Below are positions 21,385-32,165 of a DNA stretch of 64,000 nt, piece after piece (the first letter of the stretch is position 1; every line of letters begins with the position of its first letter). This DNA is from Locusta migratoria (lineage: Eukaryota; Arthropoda; Insecta; Orthoptera; Acrididae). A program made the translations under genes and the position numbers. The notes beneath the pieces were generated by a model, which searched no databases, was not told the origin of the DNA, and saw only the letters and a program-made list of their open reading frames with translations. The stretch covers positions 658,381,676 to 658,445,675 of the forward strand of contig CM048744.1 of the NCBI GenBank assembly GCA_026315105.1, written 5' to 3'.

Positions 21385-21508
21385 ACAAAGCAAAGGGACC
21401 AAGCTGCAGTAGTTATTAGACCCTACACTTACAAATTACGAAAACTAACTTATGCTGAGTACAACAAACAAACACACACGCACGCACGCACGCACACACA
21501 CACACACA

Positions 21509-21557
<49 letters not shown>

Positions 21558-21668
21558 ACACACACGCACACGCGCGCGCAAGGGAGGACTCGAACCTCCA
21601 ACGGGGACCAGACTCGCACACCACAGCAAGGTGCCTTAGAGCGTACGGCCACTGCGTCGCGGCACACC
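21385..21668 (-). mobile_element. SINE family B with long CA/CG-rich microsatellite
   Basis: The reversed tail 'gaccctacacttacaaatt' precedes a tract of about 100 bp of CA with CACG units (21474-21577). The reversed head follows, with B box 'gactcgaacctcc' and 'gtgccttagagcgtacggc' ending at 'gcgtcgcggc'. Confidence 0.88.
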
Positions 21669-22597
21669 ACGTGGACTCCGTTCGATCACAGGGGACCATC
21701 ACTATACGTGCACCAAGCCCATCGTACCGCCTCCGCATCTGCAAGTGCCATCTTTGATCAAATAAAGGGTTCCCCACAACTTCCTTTGTACTCCGCACCA
21801 TGAATCGGACACTGTCTCACAAGCTGGACTAGGGAATCACTAACCATGCGTAGGCTGTCGTAACGTCACAAATTTGTGTTTAGAATGGCCCGAGACTTGG
21901 AGGCACAGACTATCGATAAATCGTGTAACATTATCCCCAGTCAAAGAAATGTATTTTTTCTCTTTCTCGCTCTCATTATATCTGGAGTGTTCCTTGTTCA
22001 AAGGGAGGAAAAGGAAATAACTTTGACGCTTCTTAGTTATCTTAGCTATCTTATCTTTAATCAGACACGCCAGATACTGCGATATGAGTCCGCATCACTA
22101 TTTGAATTAAATCTATTCAAACGCTTCTTAACAGTTTGCCCGATCTTTTCAAAGTATTTCCTTACTTCAAATTTCATTATTTCTTCTATTTGCAGCTTCG
22201 TAGTTGTAATTTGGATGCCATTGTTGCTTGGATTGTTTTAGTGCCGCCATTATCTTTCAAAACTTAATTATTTTAATTAATATTTACTCTCCAATTTAAT
22301 TCAGAATTTGCAGCTTCCATTTTCATTTTCGAAGTCATATCCCATCGCATTTACATAATGCGATCGGAATGGTATTCATTTACACAAGGCATTGAGCTTT
22401 AAATTAGTTAGTATTCTAAAGAGTTCTTTTTTAATTGGCTTGTTCTGCCTTCAGCAAAGCACTGTATTTCTTCTTTTTATTACCTGTAAATATTTCACTA
22501 CAGCTGCAGCTTCATTTGGCTTTTATTCATTTCTATTGAACAATAGAAAATGTTCATTACAGTTTGTACATCGCATTTACAAATTGGAAAACTTAAA
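21669..22597. other. unassigned AT-rich sequence
   Basis: Nothing is recognisable. A plus-strand frame at 21876-22241 looks hydrophobic but has low complexity and no family signature. Confidence 0.4.
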
Positions 22598-22768
22598 AAG
22601 CGGCGCGCCAGTCACGGTCTGCACGGCCACTACGGTCGGGGGTTCGAATCCCCCCTCGTGCATGGATATTTGTACCGTGCTTAGTATAAGCTAGTTCATA
22701 AGTCGTTTGTAAGTTTAGGGACTGATGACCCCGTAGTTAAGTCCCATAAGTTCTACAAACATTTTGAA
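22598..22768 (+). mobile_element. SINE family A, 5'-truncated
   Basis: It starts at 'gcgcgccagtcacggtctgc', lacking the A-box region. The B box 'gttcgaatccccc' and the full body follow, ending in 'cccataagttctacaaac'. Confidence 0.9.
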
Positions 22769-23064
22769 AACGTAAAAGATTAGATGTCGGCCTACCTTGT
22801 TTTACATTCGGAGAACTGTTTTTCTAGAGTTTATGGGTTGGAGTGGCTATTTTTCCCCAGCTTGTCTTCTGCAACTATATAAAGCTATTTATTTCGACAT
22901 TTTATGAACCGGCATTTTTATCGTTAGACTAATACAGTTTACTTCTGTGTTAACGGAATCGTGTATGTTATTGTTTAACTTATGCAATACATACGTACGT
23001 TTGAATCTGTCTCCATTATTTTATAGAAATCGAAATTATTTAATAGTTCCTTCACTATAAAATA

Positions 23065-23952
23065 TAAATATTAACAAGAGCGAAACTAGGGCAATGGAGT
23101 GCAATCTAAGAAAATCAGGTGATACTGAAGGAATTAGATTAGGTAACGAAGCAATAAAGGAGGTAGATGAGTTTTGTTACTTAGGCAGTAAAATAACAAA
23201 TGATGGTCGCAGTACAGAGGATATAAAATGCAGAATGGCAATGGGTAGAAAATCGTTCTTGAAAAAGAGAAATTTGTTAACATCGAATATTGATTTAAGC
23301 CTAAGGAAGTCCTTTCTGAAGGCATTTGTATGGAGTGTTGCCTTGTATGGGAGTGAAACATGGACGATAAACAGCGTGGACAGGAAGAGAATTGAGGCTT
23401 TTTAAATTTGGTGCTACAGAAGAATGCTGAAGATTAGGTGGGTGGATCGCGTAACTAATGAGGAGGTACTAAATGAAATGTTTAAATGTTTGTATAGTCT
23501 ATGGGACTTAACTACGGGGTCATCAGTCCCTAAACTTACAAACTACTTACGAACTAGGACGGCACAAATATCCATGCCCGAGGGGGGATTCGAACCCCCG
23601 ACCGTAGTGGCCGTGAACACCGGGACTGGAGTGCCTTAGTCCCCTCGGCCACCGCGGCCGGCGAGGAGGTACTGAACAGAATTGGGGAGAAAAGAAATTT
23701 CTGGCATACCTTGACTAAAAGAAGGGATAGATTGGTAGGACACATTCTTAGACATCAAGGAATTGTGAATTTAGCGTTGGAGGGAAGTGTGTGGGGTAAA
23801 AACCGCAGAGGAAGACCAAGAGATGGATACAGTAAGCAGATTCAGACAGATGTAGGTTGCCGTTCTTATGTGGAGATGAAGAGGCTTGCTCAGGTAGGGT
23901 ATTGTGGAGAGCTGCATCAAACCAGTCTCCGGACTGAAGACCACAACAACAA
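23065..23952 (+). mobile_element. 5'-truncated RTE copy with 12-bp target duplication
   Basis: The flanks are 'cactataaaata' at 23053-23064 and 23953-23964. The insert begins in the C-terminal part of the RT protein ('NKSETRAMECNLRKSGD') and runs to the element's 3' end 'ctgaagaccacaacaacaa'. Its frame is interrupted by a family A SINE. High similarity to the 11268-14176 element suggests a recent insertion. Confidence 0.93.
23471..23662 (-). mobile_element. SINE family A with 11-bp target duplication
   Basis: The flanks are 'gaggaggtact' at 23460-23470 and 23663-23673, both within RTE sequence. It is full length, ending at 'ccaccgcggccggc'. Confidence 0.93.
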
Positions 23953-24044
23953 CACTATAAAATAGTGTCTTCCACTACCAAATGATGTAAAATCTCTTCA
24001 CTGTGTCCCGTAAATATTTGATAGCATTGATCACGTGCGATCTA

Positions 24045-24165
24045 CATGATAATCAGTGAACTTCCGATGTTATCCACAAGGTCATTTTCTGTGAACAGCA
24101 ACGGACCCACGAATCTACCCTGTGGCACACCTGACATCAGTCTTACTTCGGAGACTTTGAACTGT
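24045..24165 (-). mobile_element. CR1-like RT fragment
   Basis: The minus strand reads 'VSEVRLMSGVPQGRFVGPLL' and then 'DLVDNIGSSLI', the conserved SGVPQG block of CR1/jockey-type reverse transcriptases. It directly follows a different RT fragment on the same strand, so the two form a chimeric junction. Confidence 0.7.
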
Positions 24166-24540
24166 CTACCTGTCCTTTATTCCTCGTATTTGCCTCTTAA
24201 TCTGTTTAAATCTCTTTCCCACAGACAATACTTTCGTTTTGGAGATGCTGATCTTCATATCATAACCCTTACACCCCTGATCAAGCTCTGAAATATTAGG
24301 TTGCAACCATTCAATCGTATCTGGCATCGCAAATAAGTCATTTGCATATGCAAGACTGCATATTTCGTTTTCACCTATTTTAATTCCGCCCTGCCAGTCT
24401 ACTGTTTTCAACATATCATCCGTGAATAGTATGAACAACAGTGGTGACAGGTTACAGCCTTGTCTTACCTCAGAAACTACCCTAAACCGTGTACATATTT
24501 GCCGTACATTAGAATTAGGTACTATACGCATTAAAGACTA
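24166..24540 (-). pseudogene. non-LTR reverse transcriptase fragment (clade unsure)
   Basis: A 121-codon open stretch contains 'SEVRQGCNLSPLLFILFTDD' and 'CSLAYANDLFAM', where the expected Y/F-A-D-D has become YAND, so the catalytic Asp is lost. 'YDMKISISKTKVLSVG' is a typical downstream block. It differs from both the RTE and the CR1 copies in the window. Confidence 0.7.
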
Positions 24541-24881
24541 CGCAGTTGGTAGTTTGTCAGTCACAACTTTTCTTTTAATTAATATCACAAGGGGAAGATA
24601 CAGAGCAGTATGCCTATTTTCTCAATAAACCCCTCAATGTCGTTTGAAACTGAAACGCTGCCCATACATAAGCTCTGAATGAAAGCTCTATTACAGACAG
24701 CAAGTTACGAATGAAACAGAACAAAATAAAGTATTTGCAATCTAATTTACGTTGGCGTGACAATTACAGAGCGCGGTTGACGAACCATGCCCCGGAAAGA
24801 ACGCACCTCGTTTTCCGTTCGAGCGGCGCTCAACAGCTGTGGCTGGCCGCTTCCTGTACCGCACGAGCGATGCAAACCGCT

Positions 24882-25079
24882 AATATTCGTCTCGGATTTG
24901 TAGCCGGATACCATCATCAACTGAACACGATATTTCGGCAGACCAACTGGCTGCCATCTCCAGGTGAGTGCGCTGATTACACGTACTCGCCGGAAAGTGT
25001 AATCAGCAGCCAGATGGTCTGCCGAAATATCGTGTTCAGTTGACGATGGTATCCGGCTGCAAACCCGAGATGAATATTA
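24882..25079. repeat. long hairpin from two inverted repeat copies
   Basis: The left arm (24882-24960) and right arm (about 25009-25079) share 'gccgaaatatcgtgttcag' and 'tggtatccggctgcaaac' in opposite orientation. The loop holds a second perfect stem, 'gctgattacac' (24972-24982) with 'gtgtaatcagc' (24997-25007). The repeated unit resembles the 3' region of the Penelope-like fragment near 47.44 kb. Confidence 0.8.
24926..24966 (-). ncRNA. hammerhead-like ribozyme candidate
   Basis: In RNA terms the minus strand reads CAC, CUGGAGA (consensus CUGANGA, one change), stem II GGCAG/CUGCC, GAAA, then U-AUC and GUG. The flanking CAC and GUG can pair as stem I. Core order and spacing fit a type I hammerhead with a minimal stem III. 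One core base deviates, so activity is doubtful. Confidence 0.4.
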
Positions 25080-25488
25080 TCAGTTATTACGCCGGGAAAG
25101 TCTACGCAACCACAACGATTCAAACCGCTGTCACTGTACATGTCAACCAGTGCTGGGGCAGCGTTGCTATGATCCAGTTTTATTTCCGACTTGTAAAACT
25201 GCCAGGTGGCTACCATTTGAAACCTTTCAATCTGCCCTTGTGCCGCGCTGAATGCAACATGTTTCATGTTGAATTAAAGTGTAGTTAATTTATACATTAG
25301 ATCTGTTTGCCATTATTTGACGTAAGATCAGTGTCGCATCAGTCGCCAAATCAACTAGAAGTTTCTTTAAAGAAATTCCAATCGAAAAGATTAATCGAGA
25401 TTCGAAGGAATGTAGTATGATTTAGATAGACTGTTTCAGGTTACCAACAATATGTACTAGAATTTTTATTTCAATACTAGCTGAAAAC
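25080..25488. other. unassigned sequence
   Basis: No recognisable element lies between the hairpin and the family D SINE. Confidence 0.4.
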
Positions 25489-25860
25489 CGACCCGCTTGG
25501 TTGGCCGTGTGGACTAACGCACCGCTTTCCGAGATAGGGAGGCGTACTGGCTCCGGTTGCAATCCGCCTGGCGGATTAACGAAGGGGGTCGGGGTGCCGG
25601 CCAGCCTGGATGCGATTTTTAGGCGGTTTTCCACATCCCCCTAGGTGAATGCCGGGCTGGTACCCAACTCTCGCCTCAGTTAAACGACTCACAAACATTT
25701 CGTCACACTTTACACTTTCACACATATACGCAGACATTTGGGGTACACTTTTCGTCCCGGGTGGCATGGGGTGGCGGCGGGCGGGCATCCGGCCAGCCCG
25801 TAAACATTAACAGACGCCAAATCCGAATTAATAAGGCCGACTCTGCATGTGCCAAAGAGA
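25489..25860 (+). mobile_element. SINE family D (single copy in the window)
   Basis: A tRNA-like head has an A-box-like 'ttggccgtgtggactaacg' and a B-box-like 'ggttgcaatccgcctgg'. The GC-rich body includes 'gtgaatgccgggctggtacc' and 'ggtggcatggggtggcggc'. It differs from families A to C. Ends are approximate. Confidence 0.6.
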
Positions 25861-25989
25861 AGGACTAGCTGAAAACCAGGCGTTTTCCGGATATTTGTTT
25901 ATGCCAAAGGTGGATTTCGGAGACTACTTTACTTACAGAATTCGACAAATACCTACAGTGTCATTCCGATTTTGGAGAAATTCATCATC

Positions 25990-26425
25990 AAAGCAAGATG
26001 GTTCAAATGTTTGCACATCTGTGTAAATTACTGTGGTGCTCACTTCCTAGGCCTACAAACTACGTAAACTAACTGAAACTAACCAAAGGACAAAACACAC
26101 ACACACACACACACACAAACACATACGCCGGCCGCGGTGGCCGAGGGGACTGGGGCGCTCCAGTCACGGTCTGCACGGCCACTACGGTCGGGGGTTCGAT
26201 TCCCCCCTCGGGCATGGATATTTGTGCCGTCCTTAGTATTAGCTAGTTCATAAGTAGTTTGTAAGTTTAGGGACTGATGACCCCGTAGTTAAGTCCCATA
26301 AGCTATACAAACATTTAACAATTAACACACACATAAGTGCCCGAGGCAGGACTCGAATCTCCGACGGGAAGCAACCGCATGCTCCGCAGCAAAGCGTCTT
26401 AGAGCTCTCGGCCATTCCACCGCGG
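25990..26425 (-). mobile_element. SINE family B split by SINE A
   Basis: The reversed tail ('gtggtgctcacttcctaggc', 'aaaggacaaaacacac') and the CA tract end near 26127. After the inserted SINE A the head continues with 'actcgaatctccgacggg' and ends at 'ccattccaccgcggc'. Confidence 0.88.
26128..26318 (+). mobile_element. SINE family A inserted in SINE B
   Basis: It starts with 'gccggccgcggtggccgag' and ends after 'cccataagctatacaaac'. A short CACATA-type duplication (near 26120 and 26330) in the host CA tract is compatible with the insertion but not diagnostic. Confidence 0.92.
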
Positions 26426-26517
26426 CATCATCAAGATTTTGACACCGTTTTACTAATTCTTATGAATCCCTTTATGAAGTCTTTATTGCCATAGATCGCT
26501 TATTGATTTTATATGAT

Positions 26518-26551
26518 GGCCAGTTTCGACTCGTTAAAGAGTCATGATCAA
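26518..26551 (-). ncRNA. hammerhead-like core in left arm
   Basis: In RNA terms: UUGAUCA (compare CUGANGA), stem GACUC/GAGUC, GAAAC, UGGCC. The cleavage triplet would be GCC instead of GUC and two core bases differ, so this is a decayed candidate at best. Confidence 0.25.
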
Positions 26552-26615
26552 ATATTAATTCTCCAGGCATGGTAAGAAATATACTGCAGATGAACCATGC
26601 CTGGACAATTAAGAT

Positions 26616-26649
26616 TTGATAACGACGCTTTAACGAGTCGAAAATAGTC
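26616..26649 (+). ncRNA. hammerhead-like core in right arm
   Basis: This is the inverted partner of the left-arm motif: UUGAUAA, a degraded hairpin, GAGUCGAAAA, UAGUC. GUC is kept but the first core is weak. Confidence 0.25.
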
Positions 26650-26715
26650 ATCATATAAAATCAATAAGCGATCTATAGCAATAAAGAGCTCATCAAGGTA
26701 TTCATAAGTATTCAT

Positions 26716-27655
26716 AACCACTACATTAAAGATCGCCTGAATATGATGTCAGGTAATTATATTGTTTTACTAATTATTATGTTTTCATGGAGACAGGTTT
26801 TTATAAACTGCCAGTTAACGTTTGGTTTATCGCAAAGGGTACCTTTGTAACCATCTTCTATCCTACTCATACAGCAGCAGTTAGAAGCTACAGTTAGTCA
26901 TTATTTATTAAAAGATTATTACTCCCTATCAGGCCCTGCACCAACTGTGATATCTTAAGTCTAACACTGACCGTGTATTTTTAACGGAGAAATGCAGTTT
27001 GCTCCGGCATCATCACACATTTACTTTCAGAAATATACGCATTTAAAACAAATTTCACATACGAGTACATTAAATATCAAACGGTGTGTCACTTTACTGT
27101 TAAGCAACACAGCCTAACTGCGTCAGCACAGATAACTCCTCGACTGTCAGAGCTCAACATCATTACACGACAGCTCAAGCACCGAACTGCTGGTGCCACA
27201 CACCAACGATATGCATTACACCAAATCATACAGGAGTAAGTCAAACTATTGGGTATCCTTACATCTTGTGGTAAAATTTGACAGTGTTCCACTGATGACC
27301 AAGTAGAATGGTATACTATGTGACATTTCATAGATAGGGGGACGAGGAGGCGAACTGAATAGGCGTAATGAACATAGTACCAAGGAATGGAGGGGTGAGG
27401 GGGAGAGATGGATCAAGAGAAGGGAAGGAGCAGATGGCCAGAGAAATGGGAGAAGAAGAGATGGTCAGAGAGAGAGGATTGGAGAGTAGACGGACTGCGA
27501 GGCTGTAAATAACTACCCGACAACACGGGGACTTCAGCTAATAGCATCTAATGGGCAGTGAGAGGCTAATTCTACTCAGTTGATGAATTTTTACATATAA
27601 ATCATTTTGCAAAAAAAAGATGAAGAATGCATGTCTTTAAATATAATGACAATAT
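26716..27655. other. unassigned sequence
   Basis: It includes a purine-rich stretch (about 27335-27490, rich in GAGAG). No repeat family or domain was recognised. Confidence 0.4.
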
Positions 27656-27659
27656 CATC

Positions 27660-28080
27660 ATCATGCACTAGAGTTTCCAGCCAATGGCCGGGTCGGCTTG
27701 GAATATAGGCCTCTCCACCGTTCCCTATCCTCCCACCACTTTCCCTCTGAGGTTTTGTCTCTCTTCTGTACTGCTTCATTTACTCCCATTAACTATCTCT
27801 TGGTCTCCCGCCTGCTATTTCCTTTTCATGGGCCTTCTTTGGAATCCTGCCGTCTTCCATCCTCTTGACATGTCCATACCATCTCAGTCTTGACTGCTCT
27901 GTGGTCTCTTGTAGAGGTTTCTCCTTCACCATTTCTCTCACCTTCTCGTTTCTCATTCTATCCTGGTTTCACCAATCCTGCTTCTGTGGAAAGTTATCTC
28001 AAGCGCCTGTATTCTGCTCATCTGCCTTTTTTTCATAGTCTACATTGTACATACGTAAGTACTGGAGCATGATACTGTCG
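27660..28080 (-). pseudogene. non-LTR retrotransposon ORF C-terminal relic
   Basis: Read on the minus strand across frames, 'HVKRMEDGRIPKKAHEKE', 'GGRPRDS', 'YRRETKPQRESGG' and 'DRERWRGLYSKPTRPLAGN' follow one another. This order is common at the C-terminus of R1/RTE-like LINE proteins. Several frame breaks are present and the polymerase core is absent. Confidence 0.6.
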
Positions 28081-29741
28081 GTAAATCACATGCTTACTCT
28101 TCTGGGGTACGTCTTCCACACCAGACTTGACACACTTTTATTAAAGTGACACGTTCCACATCATTACTAAATATCAAATTCATGTTCTGTGGAACAAGCA
28201 CCGATACAATCTTGTGTGTCTTTCTCGCCGAAATGCGTGCATTATGAGGGCTAGAAGCTGTGATACTCCATGGTGAGACCAGGCGAGACTAATTTTGTGT
28301 CCGTTGCTGCTACCTGATGAACAAAGACACGCAGCTGTAGACGGCCTTGCACAGACTTCGGGTACTTCACATCAAGGAACTTGTTGCTGTAAATTAGAGG
28401 GCCTTAAAGTTACAAAGACACTCTCCATCACATTTAAACAGAATCGTATCCTGTCACAGCAGTTTTACCGAACGCATCTTTTTTGCGCGGTCTCTGAAAC
28501 TGAGTGCAGCACTTCGCTTAATTAGGAGTAGCGAACAAAATCACGACAAGTTAGCAACTGATAAACTTAGTAATGCGCGGGTCTCGGAATACCGCTTTAA
28601 GTCTTCTTCACAGAACAATTCCTGCAATACACGTTGCAGTAAGACTCGACAAATTCTGATTATTTCTGCCTCCCTTTATTGTACTTGCCTACCGTTACCG
28701 AATAATTGTTATTATGGCAAGCTCGATGAATCCACGTGCATTTCAATCCCTTTTTTACCCTTTTCTCTTTAATTTAAAAAAAGTAAAGTATCTAATACGA
28801 CTGATGTCTTCAGCTCAGCATATACCGTCGAGATTTTTGTCCCTATTTCAAAAATTATTTTTCCTAGTTAACAAAAATCTTTCCCGAAACATGTAGAATT
28901 ATCATTATAGTATATACTCTTATTTTAGTAGATTAGGTCATTATGCTATTCTTCATTATTCAGAAACCAATATCGCCGTGAAAACAACATTTAAAGCTGG
29001 CAGCATACTTTCCACGTATTGTCTTTTTGCTTTCCGCTAGTGTTCGTTTTATAGTGCATGTCGTATCAAAAACGTATTGTTTGACTCTAACTTGCACAAA
29101 TCCTAGAATTTCATTAGAATGTTTGTCAAATTATATATTTCGTCGGAGGTACGTGCAACTTCGTCTTTATTTCAAGCGGTGTTCAGGCGGCACAGAATGC
29201 AGTGATTCGGAGCTACCAACACGTACTGAATGACAGCGAGCGTGCGTCAGTGGACGCCGTGAATCACCTTAACGTCCAGTCAGGAGAGGCCGCGAAGCCG
29301 TTATGAACCCGTGCCTTGCAACCTCATACTGATAAATGGGTTCAGAGTGCAAAGTTCGTTGTAAATTTGGCCGTAATTTGTGATCATTGCAGATACGGCA
29401 TATTACATCTCTACCCGTTAACTTTCACTTCTTCTGGGATGCTCAATGATTTTTTTATCAGGCAGCCTATACAACTATGTGCTGAAAAGTTCCGTGAGTA
29501 CACAACAGAGCTGAAGTGCCCTGTGCATTTCGTCATAGTGTAGGGCTGTGTCTTGCAGACCAACATATGCAACTGTCAAATATGACAGAAGACGCCAAAA
29601 CAGAACAAAACATATGTACGAGGTGAAGATGCCGGAGGCAGCTCTGTTACATTGATTATGTACATGTTTACATTTAATTTTAAGAAAAAATTACAAGCCT
29701 TCAAAATGATATACTGACCCTCGCTCTACAGACTCAACATG
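28081..29741. other. unassigned sequence
   Basis: Nothing is recognised in 1.6 kb. Open frames are under 90 codons and lack motifs. This is one of the longest stretches without an identified repeat. Confidence 0.4.
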
Positions 29742-29872
29742 AGCGCTCCTCCTCTCCGTTTGAGATTCGAGTGCTCCCTCGGGCATGGGTGTATTTGTTG
29801 TCCTTCGCATAAATTAGTTTAATTAGTTTGTAAACCTAGTAGTTAAGTCCCATAGATTTACTAACATTTGAA
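29742..29872 (+). mobile_element. SINE family B fragment
   Basis: The B-box region 'tttgagattcgagtgctccc', the 'tcgggcatgggtgtatttg' junction and the tail 'agttaagtcccatagattt' are present. The A-box region and part of the body are lost. Confidence 0.8.
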
Positions 29873-30035
29873 CACTGCTGTGGAGACACTGTGCGATGGT
29901 ATCTGCTATTGTCGCTGATAGCACACGTTGTTGACATAACTACCTCACCTTCGAACAAATGGACTCGCCCTTCCCACGTCATCGAGGGACACGCAAGTCA
30001 CTTGTGAGCGAGCGGTCTAACGTAACGGTGTCACA

Positions 30036-30834
30036 ATGTTTTCTAACCAGAAGCAACGGAATTGGATCAATATTGAATGTGCCAGAGATTGTACAGCACG
30101 ACAGTGTCACTAAGGTCTTCAAGAGCCGTGCGGGGAATCGGCATTGCCGCACAGAACAGTGGCACGTTGGGTTAAAGCCTTGAACGAAGGTCGGCAAACT
30201 ATGGCAGACATGTGTCGGGAAGATCATCCTAGAGCCTCTGAAGAAGCTTTGCGAAAGAAGCGCCAACACTTCCTGTGCAACCCACTCATCATTTTGTACG
30301 ACAATGCGCGGGCGCATGCATATAGCTCAAGCTTTAGCTGCTCTGTTCGGTCGATGTGACTGGAAAGTACTGTACCAGCATCCATACTCCCCGGACTTAA
30401 GTCCTTGTGACTTCGAAATGTTTGTAGAGTCTATGGGACTTAACTACGGGGTCATCAGTCCCTAAACTTACAAACTACTTATGAACTACTTACAACTAAG
30501 GACGGCACAAATATCCATGCCCGAGGGGGGATTCGAACCCCCGACCGTAGTGGCCGTGCGGACCGTGACTGGAGCGCCTCAATCCCCTCGGCCACCGCGG
30601 CCGGCCTTGTGACTTCGATTTGATTCCGAAGATGAAGGAACCACTTCGTGGCATTCGAATCATAACTGTTCCAGAGATTCGCACCATCAATATAAAAGGG
30701 TCTGCTAACGGCATACTACGCCTTCCACGTCGCTGTCACTGGGTTCTACACACCGCTAGTGACTACTTTGAAGAACAGTGACAGGTGAAAACTTGTGTAT
30801 CGGTTGTGAATAAATAGTTACCACTATTTAAGTC
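30036..30834 (+). pseudogene. mariner-like transposase, internally deleted, split by SINE A
   Basis: From ATG at 30036 the frame reads 'MFSNQKQRNWINIECARD' then, after a stop, 'ALPHRTVARWVKALNEGR', the N-terminal DNA-binding part. At 'SEEALRKKRQHFLCNPLIIL' the copy jumps over the first catalytic region to 'YDNARAH' (second Asp block), then 'YSPDLSPCDF' (third Asp block) and 'DLIPKMKEPLRGIR'. A SINE A separates the last two. The catalytic core is incomplete. Confidence 0.85.
30417..30604 (-). mobile_element. SINE family A with 14-bp target duplication
   Basis: The flanks are 'ccttgtgacttcga' at 30403-30416 and 30605-30618. It is full length on the minus strand and ends in 'ccaccgcggccgg'. Removing it restores the order of the mariner relic. 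Confidence 0.94.
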
Positions 30835-31186
30835 ATAATGTGTATGTGTGTGTGTGTGCGTGACAGTTTGATATTTTGTTTCATCTCTGATGAATATTAT
30901 TTCCACCAATCATTTGTAAACTTCTATCAAGCCTCCTTTTCTCAGTATTTGTTTCTCTCCGAGTTCGACCAGACAGTCGTTAAGTCTCACAAGGAAAGAA
31001 CGCCTACTCGTCATCGCGGAATTCGTCCAAATTTATGGTACATGTAGAGCGTGGTGAGACACGAAAGTGCCCCAAGTGGGAACTCCAGATGGCCAAGCGT
31101 TTAGCAAATAAAAGGAAGTTTGATACGGATCTATCACCATATGCACCTTATCAACTGTTCCTATGAGGGGTTGTTTAGGAAGCGGT

Positions 31187-31225
31187 GTTTAGCTGAGTGG
31201 TAAAAGAACGGATTCGGCGGCAAAT
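31187..31225 (+). ncRNA. partial tRNA-like unit, left arm of T2
   Basis: A perfect A box 'tagctgagtgg' (31190-31200) is present. The B-box half is deleted relative to the right arm, and the sequence passes directly to a T-run. Confidence 0.5.
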
Positions 31226-31299
31226 TTTTTTCTGTTCCTTGGCAATTCGTACACCGTAGGGATCGTAAGGACAAGATGAGATTAATTACAGCACGCATG

Positions 31300-31436
31300 G
31301 AGGTATTTTAAAAAAATATTCTTACCACGTTCAATACGTGAATGGACTGGGAAAATAACCTAATAATTGGTACAGTGGGACGTACCCTCTGCCATGCACT
31401 TCACAGTGGTTTGCAGAGTGTTGATGTAGATGTAGA
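31300..31436 (+). mobile_element. CR1-like 3' tail fragment
   Basis: 'gggacgtaccctctgccatg' and 'tttgcagagtgttgatg' end in 'tagatgtagaatg', the terminal motif seen in the other CR1 copies. It lies in the centre of T2. Confidence 0.75.
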
Positions 31437-31489
31437 ATGTCGCCACAAGTAACCGCAACATCATATAGCTTATTTTATTAATTTATATA

Positions 31490-31493
<4 letters not shown>

Positions 31494-31534
<41 letters not shown>
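31494..31534. repeat. poly(A) tract
   Basis: About 40 A residues lie in the centre of T2. No retroelement body is directly attached. Confidence 0.9.
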
Positions 31535-31536
<2 letters not shown>

Positions 31537-31881
31537 AAGGGCATTGGATGAAATTCGGGACTACAAACATTTAAAAAGGGACTGTAGTTAAAGCATACTT
31601 GGTGATGTCGTGTATGTAACTCGATACTTCCATTCTTTTGCAGTTGATCAACTACATATACCGGGATGATATTCATCGAATAAATAGAGGAAACAATAAT
31701 TTTGACCGCGTCTTGCGCACCTTATGAACACCACCCTTTTGCAAGATAATATGCTTCTTTTAAATAATGACGTCCCATGGCGATGTGGTGCACAGCACAT
31801 ATAAATACAAAGCAACATATATGATGCTACGGTTAATTGTGAAGTCAGTAGTGTACTCATTGCCAAGGAGCAAAAAAATAT

Positions 31882-31952
31882 CTACCTCCGGATGGTATCG
31901 AACCCGCGAACCTTTCAATAAAAAACCGATCTCTTACCGTTGAGCCAAACAT
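31882..31952 (-). ncRNA. tRNA-like unit, right arm of T2
   Basis: On the minus strand the A box 'tggctcaacgg' (31937-31947) and B box 'gggttcgatacc' (31894-31905) both match Pol III consensus, with tRNA-like spacing. A T-run follows (A-run at 31872-31878 on the plus strand). The anticodon arm does not fold convincingly, so it is probably a promoter-bearing relic. Confidence 0.6.
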
Positions 31953-32165
31953 CACTATTTAAATAGACTCTCTCGGGAGCATTTGATACGGTGCATATGG
32001 TAATAGATCCGTAACAGAATTCCTTTTCTTTCCTAAACGCTTCGCCATATGGAGTTCCCACTTGGTGCACTTTCATACCTCACCACGCCCTACATGTACC
32101 ATAAATTTGGATGAATTCAGCGATGACGAGTAGGCATTCTCTCCTTGTCAGCGAAACAGCCGACT

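Larger units (their letters stand above)
26445..26715. mobile_element. palindromic MITE-like foldback element (short form)
   Basis: Arms of about 120 bp are inverted: 'atagatcgcttattgatttt' and 'gactcgttaaagagtcat' on the left recur inverted on the right, meeting at 'ccaggcatggt' and 'accatgcctgg'. The element at 50270-51080 has the same outer arms and a longer centre. There is no coding capacity. Confidence 0.78.
30965..32165. mobile_element. inverted-repeat element T2 with tRNA-like units in its arms
   Basis: The left arm (about 30970-31255) and right arm (about 31848-32160) are inverted copies. Shared pieces include 'gcctactcgtcatcgc', 'aaatttatggtacatgtag' and 'ccttggcaat'. Each arm holds a tRNA-like unit followed by a T-run. 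The outer motif 'acaagga' preceded by 'cagacagtcgt' (30970-30980) is also found at the end of element T3. The centre contains a CR1 3' tail and an A-run. No transposase was seen. Confidence 0.75.
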
